Origin: Bathynomus jamesi
Lineage: Eukaryota; Arthropoda; Malacostraca; Isopoda; Cirolanidae
DNA: 64,000 nt
Direction: 5' to 3'
Assembly (NCBI GenBank): GCA_023014485.1
Contig: JAJOZX010002716.1
Location: 420,001 to 484,000 of the forward strand
Below, in pieces: positions 11,733 through 22,597 of the stretch. The notes under the pieces were generated by a model. That model saw only the letters and a list, made by a program, of their open reading frames with translations, ran no database searches and was not told the DNA's origin. Made by a program: the position numbers and the translations under genes. How positions within the stretch are numbered: the stretch's first letter is position 1; every line of letters starts with the position of its first letter.

Positions 11733-11737
<5 letters not shown>
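10513..11737 (+). mobile_element. Tc1-like DNA transposon (Tc1-a), ~1.2 kb
   Basis: The inverted termini are about 28 bp: the left reads CAGAGGGTGATCAAATTATT at 10513, and its complement ends at 11737. A TA precedes the left end. The right flank starts TGTA inside (TA)n sequence, so the target duplication is blurred. The N-terminal DNA-binding part of the transposase is largely missing. The end-to-end size is short for Tc1, suggesting internal loss near the 5' side. Confidence 0.88.
10690..11581 (+). pseudogene. Tc1 transposase (DD34E), exon 1 - intron - exon 2
   Basis: Exon 1 carries a GLSSRRPRKTPKLT linker and ends in DDWKS at 10877. A GT...AG intron of 123 bp (10878-11000, GTAAGT to TTTGCAG) leads in frame into VCFSDES, the first catalytic Asp block. 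QDSAPCH near 11281 holds the second Asp. The catalytic Glu of NPIENLWE lies 34 residues later, giving the DD34E spacing of true Tc1. A frameshift near 11515 displaces the last 19 residues (ending GGPTKY at 11581), and another lies near 10750. The helix-turn-helix region is gone, so the protein is inactive. Confidence 0.88.
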
Positions 11738-11800
<63 letters not shown>

Positions 11801-12404
11801 ATATATAAGTATATATATATATGTGTAAAGATTTACAATCATGTACACTACTTTGCTCCAAAACAATTATTCAACCTTTAATGTTATCATAATTATTTGG
11901 TCAAATAAATTTCTATAAATACAAGTTTTATAAGTTCATTCACCTAAACTTTGCGTTTATGTACATTACTTTGGGTAGCAGTTGGATGAGTGAAACCATA
12001 TATAAAGATTTCAGATGATTTAACTCTACTTGCGCAAAACACACAGCTCTTTATATATGATACATGAATGCTCTATCGTTGAAGGTAATGGGTAGTTGTC
12101 TGTTTATAATACATCATTTACTCAAAGAAATAACAGATGCACGATCACAGCTATTAACTTGTGGCATCTACCACATGAAAACTGCCCAACCGACCAAAAA
12201 TTTCCGCCAGAAACGTCACACTTAGGGTATACATTACAATTACATAATTCGGCACTGATGAATCAATTTATAAACTCTCATTCATGAAAACATCCAACAT
12301 TTTCTTTAAATAATCTTAACAACTATTATTTATTATCATAGCACTTCAAGTTAAATTGCTATACTCGGTGTTTAAAACATAGCCTTCAACGCTTCAGTTG
12401 GTGG
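11738..12404. other. (TA)n microsatellite and unannotated sequence
   Basis: (TA)n at 11743-11822. The rest is AT-rich. The stretch 12255-12330 loosely resembles the tandem unit at 15590-15880 (CATTCATGAAA...TTTTCTT). No gene is seen. Confidence 0.4.
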
Positions 12405-13440
12405 ATGTTGACAAAGTTCCTCATCTCCACCATATCTCAAGAAGTGAAATTTTTCAATGTTAAATGTAACATTGATATTGTTGCAGATATTAAGGACAGT
12501 ATTGTACCATGCTTCGCAGATGATACCAAGATATGTAAGGAAATATTGAACGAAGGTGACATAAAACTACAAAACGACAATGAAACATTATTCCAGTGGG
12601 CAGAAGACAACAATATGAAGTTCAACGAAGAAAATTCCAACTTCTAAGATATGGTAATAACAAGGAGCTACAGAAAAAAGGGTATAAAACTCTGCAAGCC
12701 AAACAGATAACACCAATTCCACAAGTCAGGGATCTTGGTGTAATACGTAATAATGTCGTCGGATGCAGAGTACAGAGGGCACTATAACATCAAAATTACA
12801 ACGACTTGAAAAATAATGGGAATCATCTGGAGGAGCTTCCGCAGCATATCATGCTCAAATTATGCCAATAACTGAGTATTGCTCAGTACTCACAAACCCA
12901 CACAGAAAACGAGACATTACGAGCATTGAAGCTATACAAAGGACTTTTACGTCTAAGATAAAGGAAACGAAAGATGAAGACTTACAGGTCTCGACTACAT
13001 TCCCTGAACTCTACTCTCTCGAAAGAAGGCGCAAGCGGTACACAATAATATACGTATGGAAAATACTTGAGTGATCTGTCCCTAACCCTAGAAATGAAAT
13101 AGAAACAAACTGGAATGAGAGAAGAGAGAGATTTGTGCGATCCCAGATGCGGTGGGGCAAGGGTCTATGAAAACGAGAATGGAAAATACCGTCAGAATAC
13201 GAGGCCCAAAGCTTTTCAATGTCCTACCAAAAGAAGTGAGGAATCTCCAGCACACCAACCTGAATAACTTCAAGAACCAGTTGAACAGATTCCTGTGCAA
13301 AGTCCCTGAACATTCATGCGTGGCTGGCTACGAGGGCAGTAGGAGATCAGAGAGCAATTCCCTCCTTCACCAAATCCCGCAAATGAGGCGGGTTGCTGCA
13401 GAGGAGTCGACCGCAGGTCGATCCTGAACTGTGTTCAAAC
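12405..13440 (+). pseudogene. Non-LTR retrotransposon RT C-terminal fragment, same clade as LINE B
   Basis: Successive frames give CFADDTKICKEI (RT catalytic box, near 12510) and NNMKFNEEN (12612). They are followed by TEYCSVLTNPHRKRDI, a thumb-region block near 12870, and a terminal GPKLFNVLPKEVRNLQ near 13205. These match the order of blocks in LINE B at 18277-18978. Several frameshifts are present. The 3' end carries two ACCTAAAGTA units before (TA)n. Everything upstream of the catalytic box is missing, the usual 5' truncation. Confidence 0.88.
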
Positions 13441-13463
13441 TCACCTAAAGTAACCTAAAGTAA

Positions 13464-13509
<46 letters not shown>

Positions 13510-13559
13510 TACACACACACAGTATATATATATATAATGTATACACATGTCAGTACTAT

Positions 13560-13995
13560 ACTACATTTTGTTACCAAGAATAGTAGGGAAAGACACTGTA
13601 CTATTATTTAATTCTTTTAATTCTTGCCAAAAGTTTCTTGGATTCTTACTGGCAGGCTTCCTAGCCAGAGCATCCCAGCTTAACTCATCCTCATGATTTT
13701 TTATAGAGTACCTTAATGCATACTTGAACTTGGCATTAGCCCTCTGTTTTGTTGTAATACAGGGTCTTTCCCTGGCTTCCCTTGTTCACACCACACTAAA
13801 AAACATCTCTGGGTGCATTATGAAGTTCAGTCGCATAATCGCTCCAGCCAGGCCTACATGTATAGTCTTTCTCCTAAAGGTATTTAAGTCTAGGCTAGCA
13901 TTATTGAGAGAGGAATCAATTTGTTCATACATATCTTTAATTTCCAAAATATGTGTTTGAATTCTACAGTTTACATCCTGACAAGCCAGAGTAAC
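13560..13995 (-). pseudogene. LINE ORF2 linker fragment (between endonuclease and RT)
   Basis: Read leftward, the conceptual protein has ANAKFKYALRYSIKN, then PASKNPRNFWQELKELN. This is the basic linker seen between endonuclease and RT in many CR1/Jockey-group LINEs. Frame changes occur near 13740-13790. No catalytic motif is present in the fragment. Confidence 0.7.
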
Positions 13996-14090
13996 CGTAT
14001 TTAATTATTTTTGCTAGCAAAAAATATTCAGTAGACTAATCTAAAATGAAAAATGGTAATTGTTACAACACTAGCATGCAAACATTATTT

Positions 14091-14478
14091 GGTGCTACTA
14101 TAGCGTGATTCCTACCTCGATTCGGCGGTCTACCTTTTAATTATAGCTTCTTACCTTGTTTACTAATTGCTTGTTTACATTCCAATGTCCATCGCCCTTG
14201 ACGATTGGTTAGGTTTAGTCATGATATTTTCGTTAGTTTTAACGAAAATATCGTGACTAAACCTAACCAATCGTAGGTAGACCACATACTATAGTAGCAC
14301 CGAAACTATTTTTTAAATAAATAAAATTGAATAATAAATAGCATTTTATATTTATTATATTTTCATTTATACCTTGGATAGGAATCACACTCTACAGTAC
14401 TGTAGTTTCGAACCAAAACGGGTAGGAATCACCCTATAGTATCGAAGTCACCGGTAGGAATCACGCTATAGTAGCACC
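14091..14478. mobile_element. MITE, 388 bp, with 8-bp target duplication
   Basis: The termini are inverted: GGTGCTACTATAGCGTGATT on the left, with its complement ending at 14478. Both flanks read CATTATTT, an 8-bp target-site duplication. Eight-base duplications with GG-start ends fit Merlin or hAT derivatives. No transposase remains. Sub-terminal GGTAGGAATCAC words repeat near the right end. Confidence 0.82.
14201..14274. repeat. Near-perfect palindrome nested in the MITE
   Basis: Arms of about 33 bp (GATTGGTTAGGTTTAGTC... and complement) surround a 4-base loop. The same hairpin sequence, diverged, occurs at 32707-32803 in a different context, so it is a separate dispersed fold-back repeat. 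Confidence 0.8.
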
Positions 14479-15589
14479 CATTATTTAATATAGTGGATTA
14501 GCGTACAAATGTACTGACTACGGACAACCAGCTTGGGTAAATACTGTAGATTTGACTTAGTGAGAGAGAAAGTAACTGAAGCATATTTATGAACAAAGCA
14601 ATACGGTTGTAATGTAGAGTAAACCTGAATCTGAAATGCCAAATTAAATAAAAATCAATAATCCATTTTTTTACGTTCTCTGTTAAAATCATCGTTATAG
14701 GGTTGGGTGCTGGATGTTCTAATAGGATTTATTGTATGTATTTTACAAGGATACTTCATAGATAGTCAAAAGTTTAAGGGCTAGTAAGTATATGCGGATA
14801 TTGTTTTCATTATTAGGAATTTTGTTATATACCATTTTGAAGTGTAGACAAATCTCAGTCAACTCTTATATTGTTGTTTTAAAAGCTAATTTCATTTGAA
14901 GTCTTTAACCGGAGTCAGCCTGGATCCAAATTCTCAATTAATGAGCCTTCCTTTGTCATTACGCTGTACTCCCTCTTCACATTTATGTATTTACAATAAT
15001 AATAATAATGATAATAATAATAATAATAATAATAATAAGGAAGAAGAAGAAGAAGACTGGAAATATTATCACACAACATATTAATTTATAAAGCCAAAAT
15101 ATAAAATATTGTAAACATTCTTTATAAAAGTTCTTAACACTAGCTGGCTTCTAGTCAAATAAATAAGGGCTATCTACATCTAAATCTACATATAACCCCT
15201 AGAGTTTTGGAAAGGAGTGCATGAGAGCAATGCAAGATGAGAAATACACTTCTGATACAGGAATAACTTAAGCAGATTTACCTACTTGACAAAGATTTTT
15301 AGTCCCTCATGCCAAACTAACTGCTATATACTGCATGTTTAATATAGTTTCCTTAATAAAAATAAGTCACACCAAAAAGTCTCGCATCTCAACTTGTAAA
15401 CGCTTCAAACAGTGCAGTATTTGTTCAAGAAATTACAAGTTACTAATGGAAATAAAACTGTTCTATGTTTGATGCAAATAAATAAAGTTCTCCTTTATTA
15501 TTTTCTCTTTGTAGTCTATGAACACAGTTCACTAAAAAAATACATAAAATTTATGTCATCAAAATTTCATGCATAAACTCACATTCATG
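14479..15589. other. Unannotated; contains (AAT)n(GAA)n microsatellite at 14995-15055
   Basis: No gene was recognised. The AAT array turns into GAA/AAG repeats. Small open frames nearby lack any family resemblance. Confidence 0.5.
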
Positions 15590-15880
15590 AAAGAGCCTAT
15601 CTTTTTCTTAAAAGTAACTAAGTAGTTACTATTTACAACATCATATTACAAGTTACACCAGACCTACTTATCTCTTATAGCGCAATTACATCAACTCCAA
15701 AACTGTCCTACGTAACTTATCACTATTTATAAACAAGCATTCATGAAAGCACCCATCTTTTTCTTAAAACTAAGTAGTTGCCATTTACCACATCATATGG
15801 CAAGTTACAACAGATCTACTGGTCTCTTATAACACAATTATATCAACTCCACTGTTTACACAACTCATAGCTTTTTATCA
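15590..15880 (+). repeat. Two-unit tandem repeat, ~145 bp unit
   Basis: Both units start CATTCATGAAAG and run through CATCTTTTTCTTAAAA, AGTAGTT, CATCAT and CAACTCCA. A third degenerate relative lies near 12280. It is non-coding. Confidence 0.65.
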
Positions 15881-16296
15881 TATGTGAAAACATCTAAAAC
15901 TGTATAATTCTTCTACTCGATGGTTTAAAAAAGGATTTCTGGTAGATCGGGTATGATCAAATAAATTATCATACTGATGTAAACCCAAGATATCTCTTAC
16001 GTGTTTCCAACGGTTGAGTATGTGCAAGCTTCACTTCATCGCTTCATCACCATAGAGATAAGAGTAAGATTTAGTTGCTATGTGCAAGAATATAGTGTAG
16101 TGATTATATCAAGCTACAGAAGAAATAAAATTGAGTCTTTAGGAGGTATTAAATTGAACATGAGAACTCTATAATATTCACGGATGGTCCATGAAAAGAT
16201 ATATTAGACTCATACAAATGCAAATAATGTAAGTTTAGATCTTAGATATAGCATGTGAAATTAATTTATAACATATTTTAAAACAACAGTGTTCAA
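15881..16296. other. Unannotated AT-rich sequence
   Basis: I see no gene, structured RNA or clear repeat here. Confidence 0.4.
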
Positions 16297-16560
16297 TTAT
16301 TGATTTACATCAGTACTCATTTGCAACCCCATTTCGATATCGATATCGAGGTCTTCTAGTTTTGTAAATAAAATATTGTGGTTCACTCTATCATGTGCCT
16401 TACTTATATCTAGGAAACAGCTATAAATAGTTGAATTACTGTTTGTGTATTTAAATATAATTTCCTTAAGTACATAGATACAGAGATCAGTTGAGAGGGC
16501 CCTTTTAAACCCAAACTCATTTAGCTCATAAGTGTTCATTTAAGCGGTGTAGTAACAAGA
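16297..16560 (-). pseudogene. Non-LTR reverse transcriptase fragment (right copy)
   Basis: An open frame of 80 codons holds FGFKRALSTDLCIYVLKEII. It continues into CFLDISKAHDRVNHNILF, the RT motif A region, whose first Asp is in LDISKA. It is the same element as 8955-9260, in inverted orientation and better preserved. It is truncated on both sides. Confidence 0.85.
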
Positions 16561-16584
16561 GTTTCTCTAGTAGAGAGGGGATGG

Positions 16585-17550
16585 CTCTACTTTCTCGCTT
16601 ATTCACGTGTGTTGATTCACGAAATGTGTAGCCTAAATATCATTACATACATACAAATATTACAAACAGATATCAGGTCAATGAAATTTTTAAATTACGC
16701 TGTTAAATTACGTTGTTAAATTTTTTTTAACACACGCAGATTTATAACGAAATGTGATGTGCAGTAAATTATTAGTTCACATATCAGAAGCTGTCATGTG
16801 AATGTGATGGTATATAGCGATGTAAATAACAGAATACTATATATTTAAAAGTAAATAAACAATTAAGCATATGTTATGAATGTATAAAAAGAACTTGTAT
16901 TTGATCGGATGAAAATAAATCAGTTTCCCTTAAGAAAGGAGAGAAATTAATTTATTTTATTTTGTTTTTCATTTTATTTTTCATAATACAGATATTAATC
17001 AAAGAAATTGTTTTTGATTTAAAATATGTTTAACCTGATTTTGCTTTTTGTGATATTCGCAATTTGTTAACACATAAAAATGGAATTACATTTGAAGAGG
17101 TAATGTGGTATTTGGATATAATAATATGCCTTGAGAATTCAACGCAACATCTTGTATGTTTTGAGGTCAATGCATAATGTCGTTAGGTTTATTAAACCCT
17201 TTTTCAAATATTTATTTTAAGTTTTAATTTCTATTGTTTAAAGGTATAAGTTCAAAATTGAGTGTCAAACTGTTTTTTTTGTATTTGTTTGTTTGTTTTT
17301 GTCTGTTTTGGCTTGTTTGTTTTTGTCTGTCTCATGGAAGCCCATGAAGGGGGATTTTTTTTGTACCCCACACAAGGAGGGGCCCCCTCAAGGGGAAAGT
17401 GCCCTCCAGTAAGACCTGTGAGGTCTCATAAATGGGTTAGGAGTTAAGGAAAATGGCCCGCCCCTCCTCATAATGGAGGCGAAGGCCTCCAGGGGCAAGT
17501 TTCAAAGCACCCCATATTCCTCTAAACTAACGCTGGCATACTACTAGTTG
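16585..17550 (-). repeat. Repeat D, right arm of the inverted pair
   Basis: Reverse complement of 7840-8870. A weak open frame around 17262-17447 is only the (GTTTGTTTTT)n-like region plus GC-rich tail and is not a gene. Confidence 0.85.
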
Positions 17551-17804
17551 TCCATAAATTTACATTTTTCGACAAGATAATCTCTAATTATTATAAACTA
17601 TTGTAATGTAATTGTAATTGCTTGTGTAATGTCTATTTTTGGGTAAAATTCACTAGTATGTAAAAAGTTGTGTTGTGGTAGCTGTTCATATAAACTTGCA
17701 GTAATCATAATCGAACCTTATTCTGTATAAGACTAGTAAACTACATGGAGTTCAACGCTGTATACGATCATATTAATTGTTTATATTAATGAACACCTTT
17801 GAAA
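17551..17804. repeat. Fragments of repeats B and C
   Basis: 17600-17740 matches 7148-7240 and 27305-27420 (word GTAATGTCTATTTTTG). 17740-17790 holds the distal end of repeat B (AGTAAACTACATGGAGTTCAA). Confidence 0.6.
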
Positions 17805-18993
17805 CTTTCAAATGTTCTGTGCGATAATTCCTCATTTCACGAAGGTCAAGCTTGTCGCCCCTTCTCTCGAGTTGGACAAGTGAAGTAGTGAGTTGGTTTC
17901 TTGAACTCCCCACATCACATGCCAGGTATACCCAGCTCATCGGGGATTGTTTTGAGCCAGGCGTCTAATCTTCGTTTGAAGATGTCCACCGCAACACCAC
18001 TCGTGTTCCTTAGGTCTTTGGGCAGCTGATTAAATAGATTTGGTCCTCTCACAACAAAACTATTTTATTTCAGGGTTAAGGATGTTCCCTGTCTAGCCTT
18101 TAATTTGTGAACACGACACAGTCTTCCTTTTCTACTTTCCACTGTTGTTTGGGGAGTTACAGGGTTCAGAGTAAGAATAGGGACTTAGGTTTCTCCATTA
18201 TTTTCCAAGTGTAAATAATGGTGTATCTCTCTCTTCTCCTTTCCAGTGAATATAGGTTTAATTCGCGTAACCTTTCTCAGTAATTTAGTTCTATGCACTC
18301 ATTGATCTTGGCTGTGAAGCTTCTCTGAATCCCTTCTAGCTGTCTAATGTCTTCTTTTTTGTATGGGCATGTTAGGACCGAGCAGTATTCCAATTTGGGT
18401 ATGATCCGTGTTTTCAGTAGAGGAATCATTATATTCCTATCCCTTCGTTTAAAGGTTCTCAGTATCTGCCCAGTTATTCTCTTTGCTCTGTTTACTGTTA
18501 TCTTACTTTGTGTTTCAAATTTCGCATCATCTGTCATTACAACCCCTAAATCTTTTGCTTTAAAATTTCTCTGAATTTCCTGCCCATTTGAGGTATAATG
18601 TTCTATGGATTTCAGGTCCTCTCTTTTTCCGTACCGTAACAGCTGAAATTTCTCAGTGTTAAACTTCATATTGTTGTCTTCTGTCCACTTCTAGTTTCTG
18701 CTCATGTCGGTTTGCAGAGATCCTATATCTTCTGGGTTTCTTATTTTTCTACACATCTTTGTGTCATCGGCAAAGGATATTACTTTGCTGTCTCTGGTAA
18801 CGTCCTCATCTATGTCAGTTAGCATGATTATGAAGAGTAGTAGAGCTAATACTATTCTTTGTGGTACTGAGCTGACGATCTGTGATTCTGATGAAGATAT
18901 TCCCTGTACTATAACGAATTGCCGCTGCTCACTAAGGAAATTATATATCCATTTTCTTACTTTTCCTGTTATTCCCATATATTTCAGTTTATG
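17805..18993 (-). pseudogene. LINE B copy 1, 3' half: RT catalytic region to C-terminus
   Basis: On the minus strand the frame gives ISFADDTKMCRKIRNPED (RT catalytic FADD, near 18765), NMKFNTEKFQLLRYG and a LEYCSVLTCPYKKED block. A decayed LFNQLPKDLRNTS-like end follows near 18020. Frame breaks separate 18978-18691 from 18669-18277, and the region below 18277 is decayed. The sequence is cut at 18994 by the DD37E insertion and continues at 20364. A second copy at 40696-42826 aligns throughout and lacks that insertion. Confidence 0.9.
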
Positions 18994-18995
18994 TA

Positions 18996-20361
18996 AGGGG
19001 TTCCAAAAAACATTAGCCCCCCCATTTGCAGCTTACATATTTACTTATATCGAAATAGTTTTTAGCGATTATAAAAATATATAAAATTCTTTATTGCAGG
19101 TACTAAAATTACTCTAGCTGATAAAGTGATAATATAATGGCTTCTCAATTAATTGGTGATTCGGAGAGGCAACGTGTGACAGATCGCATACGAGCAATAA
19201 CATTTCGGGAAGCTCGTGATGCTGGAGCCACCTTTGTAACACGTTCATGGGTTGCCACAAAGTTGCGAAGAAGTGAGGACTTCGTCAAAAGAAATTGGAA
19301 TAAAACTTTGGATGAATGTGAAATGGATACAACCAAATCTGGGCGCCCAAATTTGCCACTCTCTCAGGAAACAAAGGACATCATTGAAAGCGGTACGCGA
19401 AAGCGGAAAAACAGCTGTGCTAAACTTTCTAGAGAGATCGAAGTGTTGAGAGGAAAGATCGTTAGTGGTGAGATCATTCGACTGTACCGTCATAGGCAAG
19501 GTTTAAAGCCTTGGCATGAACTTCCAAAGCCAAGAAAAACTCAACTTAACATCGATGACAGAATGTGGTTTGCCCATTATCTTGAAGATTGGGATGTGGA
19601 TGATTTCATGCATTTAGCTGTCTCCGATGAATTTTTTGTTTACGTAACACGTCGGCCTAACTACCAAAATGATCGAGTGTGGGCCACAACACTAGATGAA
19701 ATCGATGACAATGAACATTATCGCGAATTATTAAAAAGTCCAGACTGTGTTGGTGTGTTTGTTTTGTTCACTGCAAAGAAGCTCATGTGGGTGCTGAAGC
19801 CAAATGGTCAGAGTTGGGATGGACAGTATTTTCGTGATATTATTCTATCCCAGCATGTCATTCCTTTTCTAAGAAACCCAAACAATGTTATGGATGTCGA
19901 TCAGGTCACACTTCTGCACGATAAGGCCCCCTGCTTTAAGGCATTAGCCACTCAACAGTTGTTGCGGAACCATGAGATCGATTTCTTTGGAAATGAAGAA
20001 TGGCCAGGAAATTCTCCTGACCTGAACGTCTGTGAACACATTGGATCAGTTATAAAGGACGAGGTTGAATGTCTCTTGTTTCAAGAACCTGCAGCAAATC
20101 GATTTTCGAAGGATACAATAACGCAACACATTGAAACTGTTTTAGCAAATTTGCGTAACGATGAAGATCTATGCACGTCACTTTTGGCAAGCTACCCAAA
20201 GCGAATTCAGGCTGTCTTGGAAGTCAATGGCGGGAACACCAAGTTTTAATTGTTTCTCATTAAATACAGGATTAAATTCTCTTTTGTAAGGTATGTTTAG
20301 TTTTACTGTACCTCTAATGGTTTAGGCCATGGGCGGGGAGCTAAGGTTTATTGGAGCCCCG
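18996..20361 (+). mobile_element. DD37E Tc1/mariner-superfamily transposon, copy 1 (1366 bp)
   Basis: The ends are AGGGGTTCCAAAAAACATTA on the left and, complemented, CGGGGCTCCAATAAACCTTA on the right, both running into a C-run. TA flanks both sides (18994-18995 and 20362-20363). The paralogous LINE B at about 41882-41885 shows the same site with a single TA, which directly demonstrates the insertion. It contains one uninterrupted transposase gene. Confidence 0.95.
19137..20249 (+). CDS. DD37E transposase, intact, 370 aa
   Basis: The start ATG (MASQLIGDSE) is 141 bp inside the left end, and the frame has no stop or shift to the final NGGNTKF. The N-terminal ~60 residues (FREARDAGATFVTRSW...RSEDFVKRNWNK) look helical and DNA-binding but unlike the paired helix-turn-helix of classical Tc1. 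The catalytic triad is: AVSDEFFVY (first Asp), LLHDKAPC (second Asp, about residue 260) and Glu in LNVCEHIG 37 residues later, hence DD37E. WPGNSPDLN between them is a superfamily signature. It would bind the inverted termini and catalyse cut-and-paste at TA. Copy 2 at 46436-47540 is clearly homologous but diverged. The intact frame suggests recent activity. Confidence 0.95.
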   Translation: MASQLIGDSERQRVTDRIRAITFREARDAGATFVTRSWVATKLRRSEDFVKRNWNKTLDECEMDTTKSGRPNLPLSQETKDIIESGTRKRKNSCAKLSREIEVLRGKIVSGEIIRLYRHRQGLKPWHELPKPRKTQLNIDDRMWFAHYLEDWDVDDFMHLAVSDEFFVYVTRRPNYQNDRVWATTLDEIDDNEHYRELLKSPDCVGVFVLFTAKKLMWVLKPNGQSWDGQYFRDIILSQHVIPFLRNPNNVMDVDQVTLLHDKAPCFKALATQQLLRNHEIDFFGNEEWPGNSPDLNVCEHIGSVIKDEVECLLFQEPAANRFSKDTITQHIETVLANLRNDEDLCTSLLASYPKRIQAVLEVNGGNTKF

Positions 20362-20363
20362 TA

Positions 20364-22595
20364 GTATGATTCCATGGTTACACTTGTCGAACGCTTTGGC
20401 AACGTCTGTGTATATTACATTATAGTTTGCATTACTTTCTAGTGCATCAATAATGTTGTTGCAGTGTTCTATTAGTTGTGATAGGCATGATTTGCCTGAC
20501 CAGAACTCATGTTGGTTGTCATTTAATTTTTTCTGAGTTTCCTAAAAGGCATAGATTTACTGTTTAACTATTCTTTCAAATATTTTAGTGAGATGAGATG
20601 TAAGCGATACTGGCATAGAGTGTTTGACTTCGGATCGATCTCATCCTTTATATATTGGGACTATGTTCGCGCTCTTCAGAATGCCCGATATTTCTCCCGT
20701 GTCTAGTGATCGTCTCCATATCCAATATAGGGGCACAGCGATTGCATTCTTGCAGTTTTTGATCAGTGTGGCATCCCATTTGTCCGGTCCTGCCGCTGAA
20801 TGTGCATTTAGTTTCACTATAGCTTGGGTAATATCATCTGTCGTAAAGTCCCCTTGCAGTTCTTCTTCAAAGAACGCGTTTCTATCGCATATCAGTTTGT
20901 CAGTTTTAGGGATACTGAAAGATGATTCGTACTGAGCTCTTAATATTTCAGATACTTTTGTTAGATTATCAGATAAAGCACTGTCTACGTTTTTGAAAGG
21001 TCCGATAGTCGTATGGTTTTTCGACTTCCTTTTTGCAAAATTATAGAAGTACTTTGAATTAACCTTTATCGTTCCTATAGCGCCGTCTTCTTCTTTTTTT
21101 GTATGCTTCTCAATTAGTTCCCGTATGGCGCAATCGATACTCTGCAGTTTATCATTTAATATTTTTCTGATGTTGTTAGCTTTACAGTTGGTTAATTTTG
21201 CAGTCACTTTTTTTCTCTTTCGGAACAATGATCTCTTTTGTCTCTCGAACCTGCTTCTCTTTCCTCTTTGTTGTATTTATGGGACATGTCTTTCCACAAT
21301 TTCCAGCGTCTTCTCCTCTAAGGTCATTAGCATCTCTTCCGTTGTCTTGGTCTCGAAAATGGTTGTCCAATCTATTATTTCCATGCTAGCTGCAACACCT
21401 TCCCAGTTTATAGCTTTGGAGTGAAAATTAAAAATTTTGTATTTGCTTCTTTCTGTTCTTCGTGTTCTTTCCTTTCCTGTTGCTTTTATATTGGTTGTTA
21501 TTTCAATAATGTTATGATCCAATATTATAGTCTGGGATATTTCTACATTATCAATTAGGTTGCTGTTTTTTGTGAATACCAAATCTAGGCAGTTGTTTTT
21601 TCTCGTGTTTTCTGTTATTTCTTATGTTACCATAAATCCATCAGCTAGAGCTAGTAGCATTTTTACCTGCTGCTGGTCTTCCCGTGTGCCTCCCCTTGTC
21701 CTGGTGTACACATATATTTTTTCCTCTCCTTTTATATTTCTTGAATGGAAAATTAAAATCACCACAGAGAAAAATATTTTGGGTTGGAGAGTGTAGATCT
21801 TTTACCCAGTGTCTTACATCTGTAATGGAATATGAGAATTTTGAGGTTGGCTTGTTTGGGGGTCTGTACATCACAATTAGTACCATATTTAATTTTTCAA
21901 CTTTTGTTGCTACAAATTCTACGTAGCTGTTTAAGGTACTTATAGTCATTTCTGTCATATGCCTTTCACGTGTGTAAATAGCACATTCTCCTTTACGTCT
22001 CACTGTTCTGTCGGCTCGGAGTATGTTATATTTGTTATAATTTTCAATTTGTATTTCTCTTTTGTCAATACAGAACTCACAGTTTTCATAGTTCGCCTGG
22101 CAGTCTTTTAGATGGGTTTCCGTATGGCATGCAAAATCTGCTCCGGTTTCTTGCATGAGTCCTTTCAGGTATAAAAAAATTTCCGGGGAATGGTTTGAGT
22201 TAAGGCCCTGAATGTTGGCTAGGATTATTTTTATTTTTTCCCTTTCTTTTTACATACTTGTGTTTCCGATTCATTTTCCAATGGTGGTGCCGGTTTCATT
22301 GCCTTTTGGTCCTCCGAGAATTTTCCTCTCTTTATCTGTTTCGATAACCGCTGTCCCGATATCGCATGTAATGTATTTCTGTATGCCTTCTGTACGGCTC
22401 TCGGATTCCTGTATTTGTCAGTTGGCTTTGTATTTGTTACATGGTATTCAATAGTTGAATTGTGTGGGCTACATCTAAAAAATTGTTTCCTGAAAGCCAG
22501 TTATATTTCTGTATGCAAATTATTATTCTCACGTTACACACCTTTTGACTTAAACACTAATTTTTACTTAATTACTGAATTTTCTAAGCAAGCAT
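20364..22595 (-). pseudogene. LINE B copy 1, 5' half: endonuclease and RT N-terminus
   Basis: Read leftward from about 22240: IILANIQGL, ETGADFACHTETHLK and VIVMYRPPNKPTSK, then LCGDFNFPFKKYKRR, all endonuclease blocks. Next is a linker with the SAAGPDKWDATLI and ANIVPIYKG blocks that open the RT domain (20640-20830). Frameshifts lie near 21600, 21270 and 20600. The endonuclease GDFN motif is intact. Tc1-b interrupts further upstream sequence at 22598. The product would be the usual endonuclease-RT polyprotein of about 900 residues. Confidence 0.88.
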
Positions 22596-22597
22596 TA

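Noticed and set aside
7840..17550. One giant transposon with 1 kb terminal inverted repeats
   Set aside because: The arms continue into reverse transcriptase remnants, no target duplication is seen, and the interior holds unrelated Tc1, LINE and MITE fragments.
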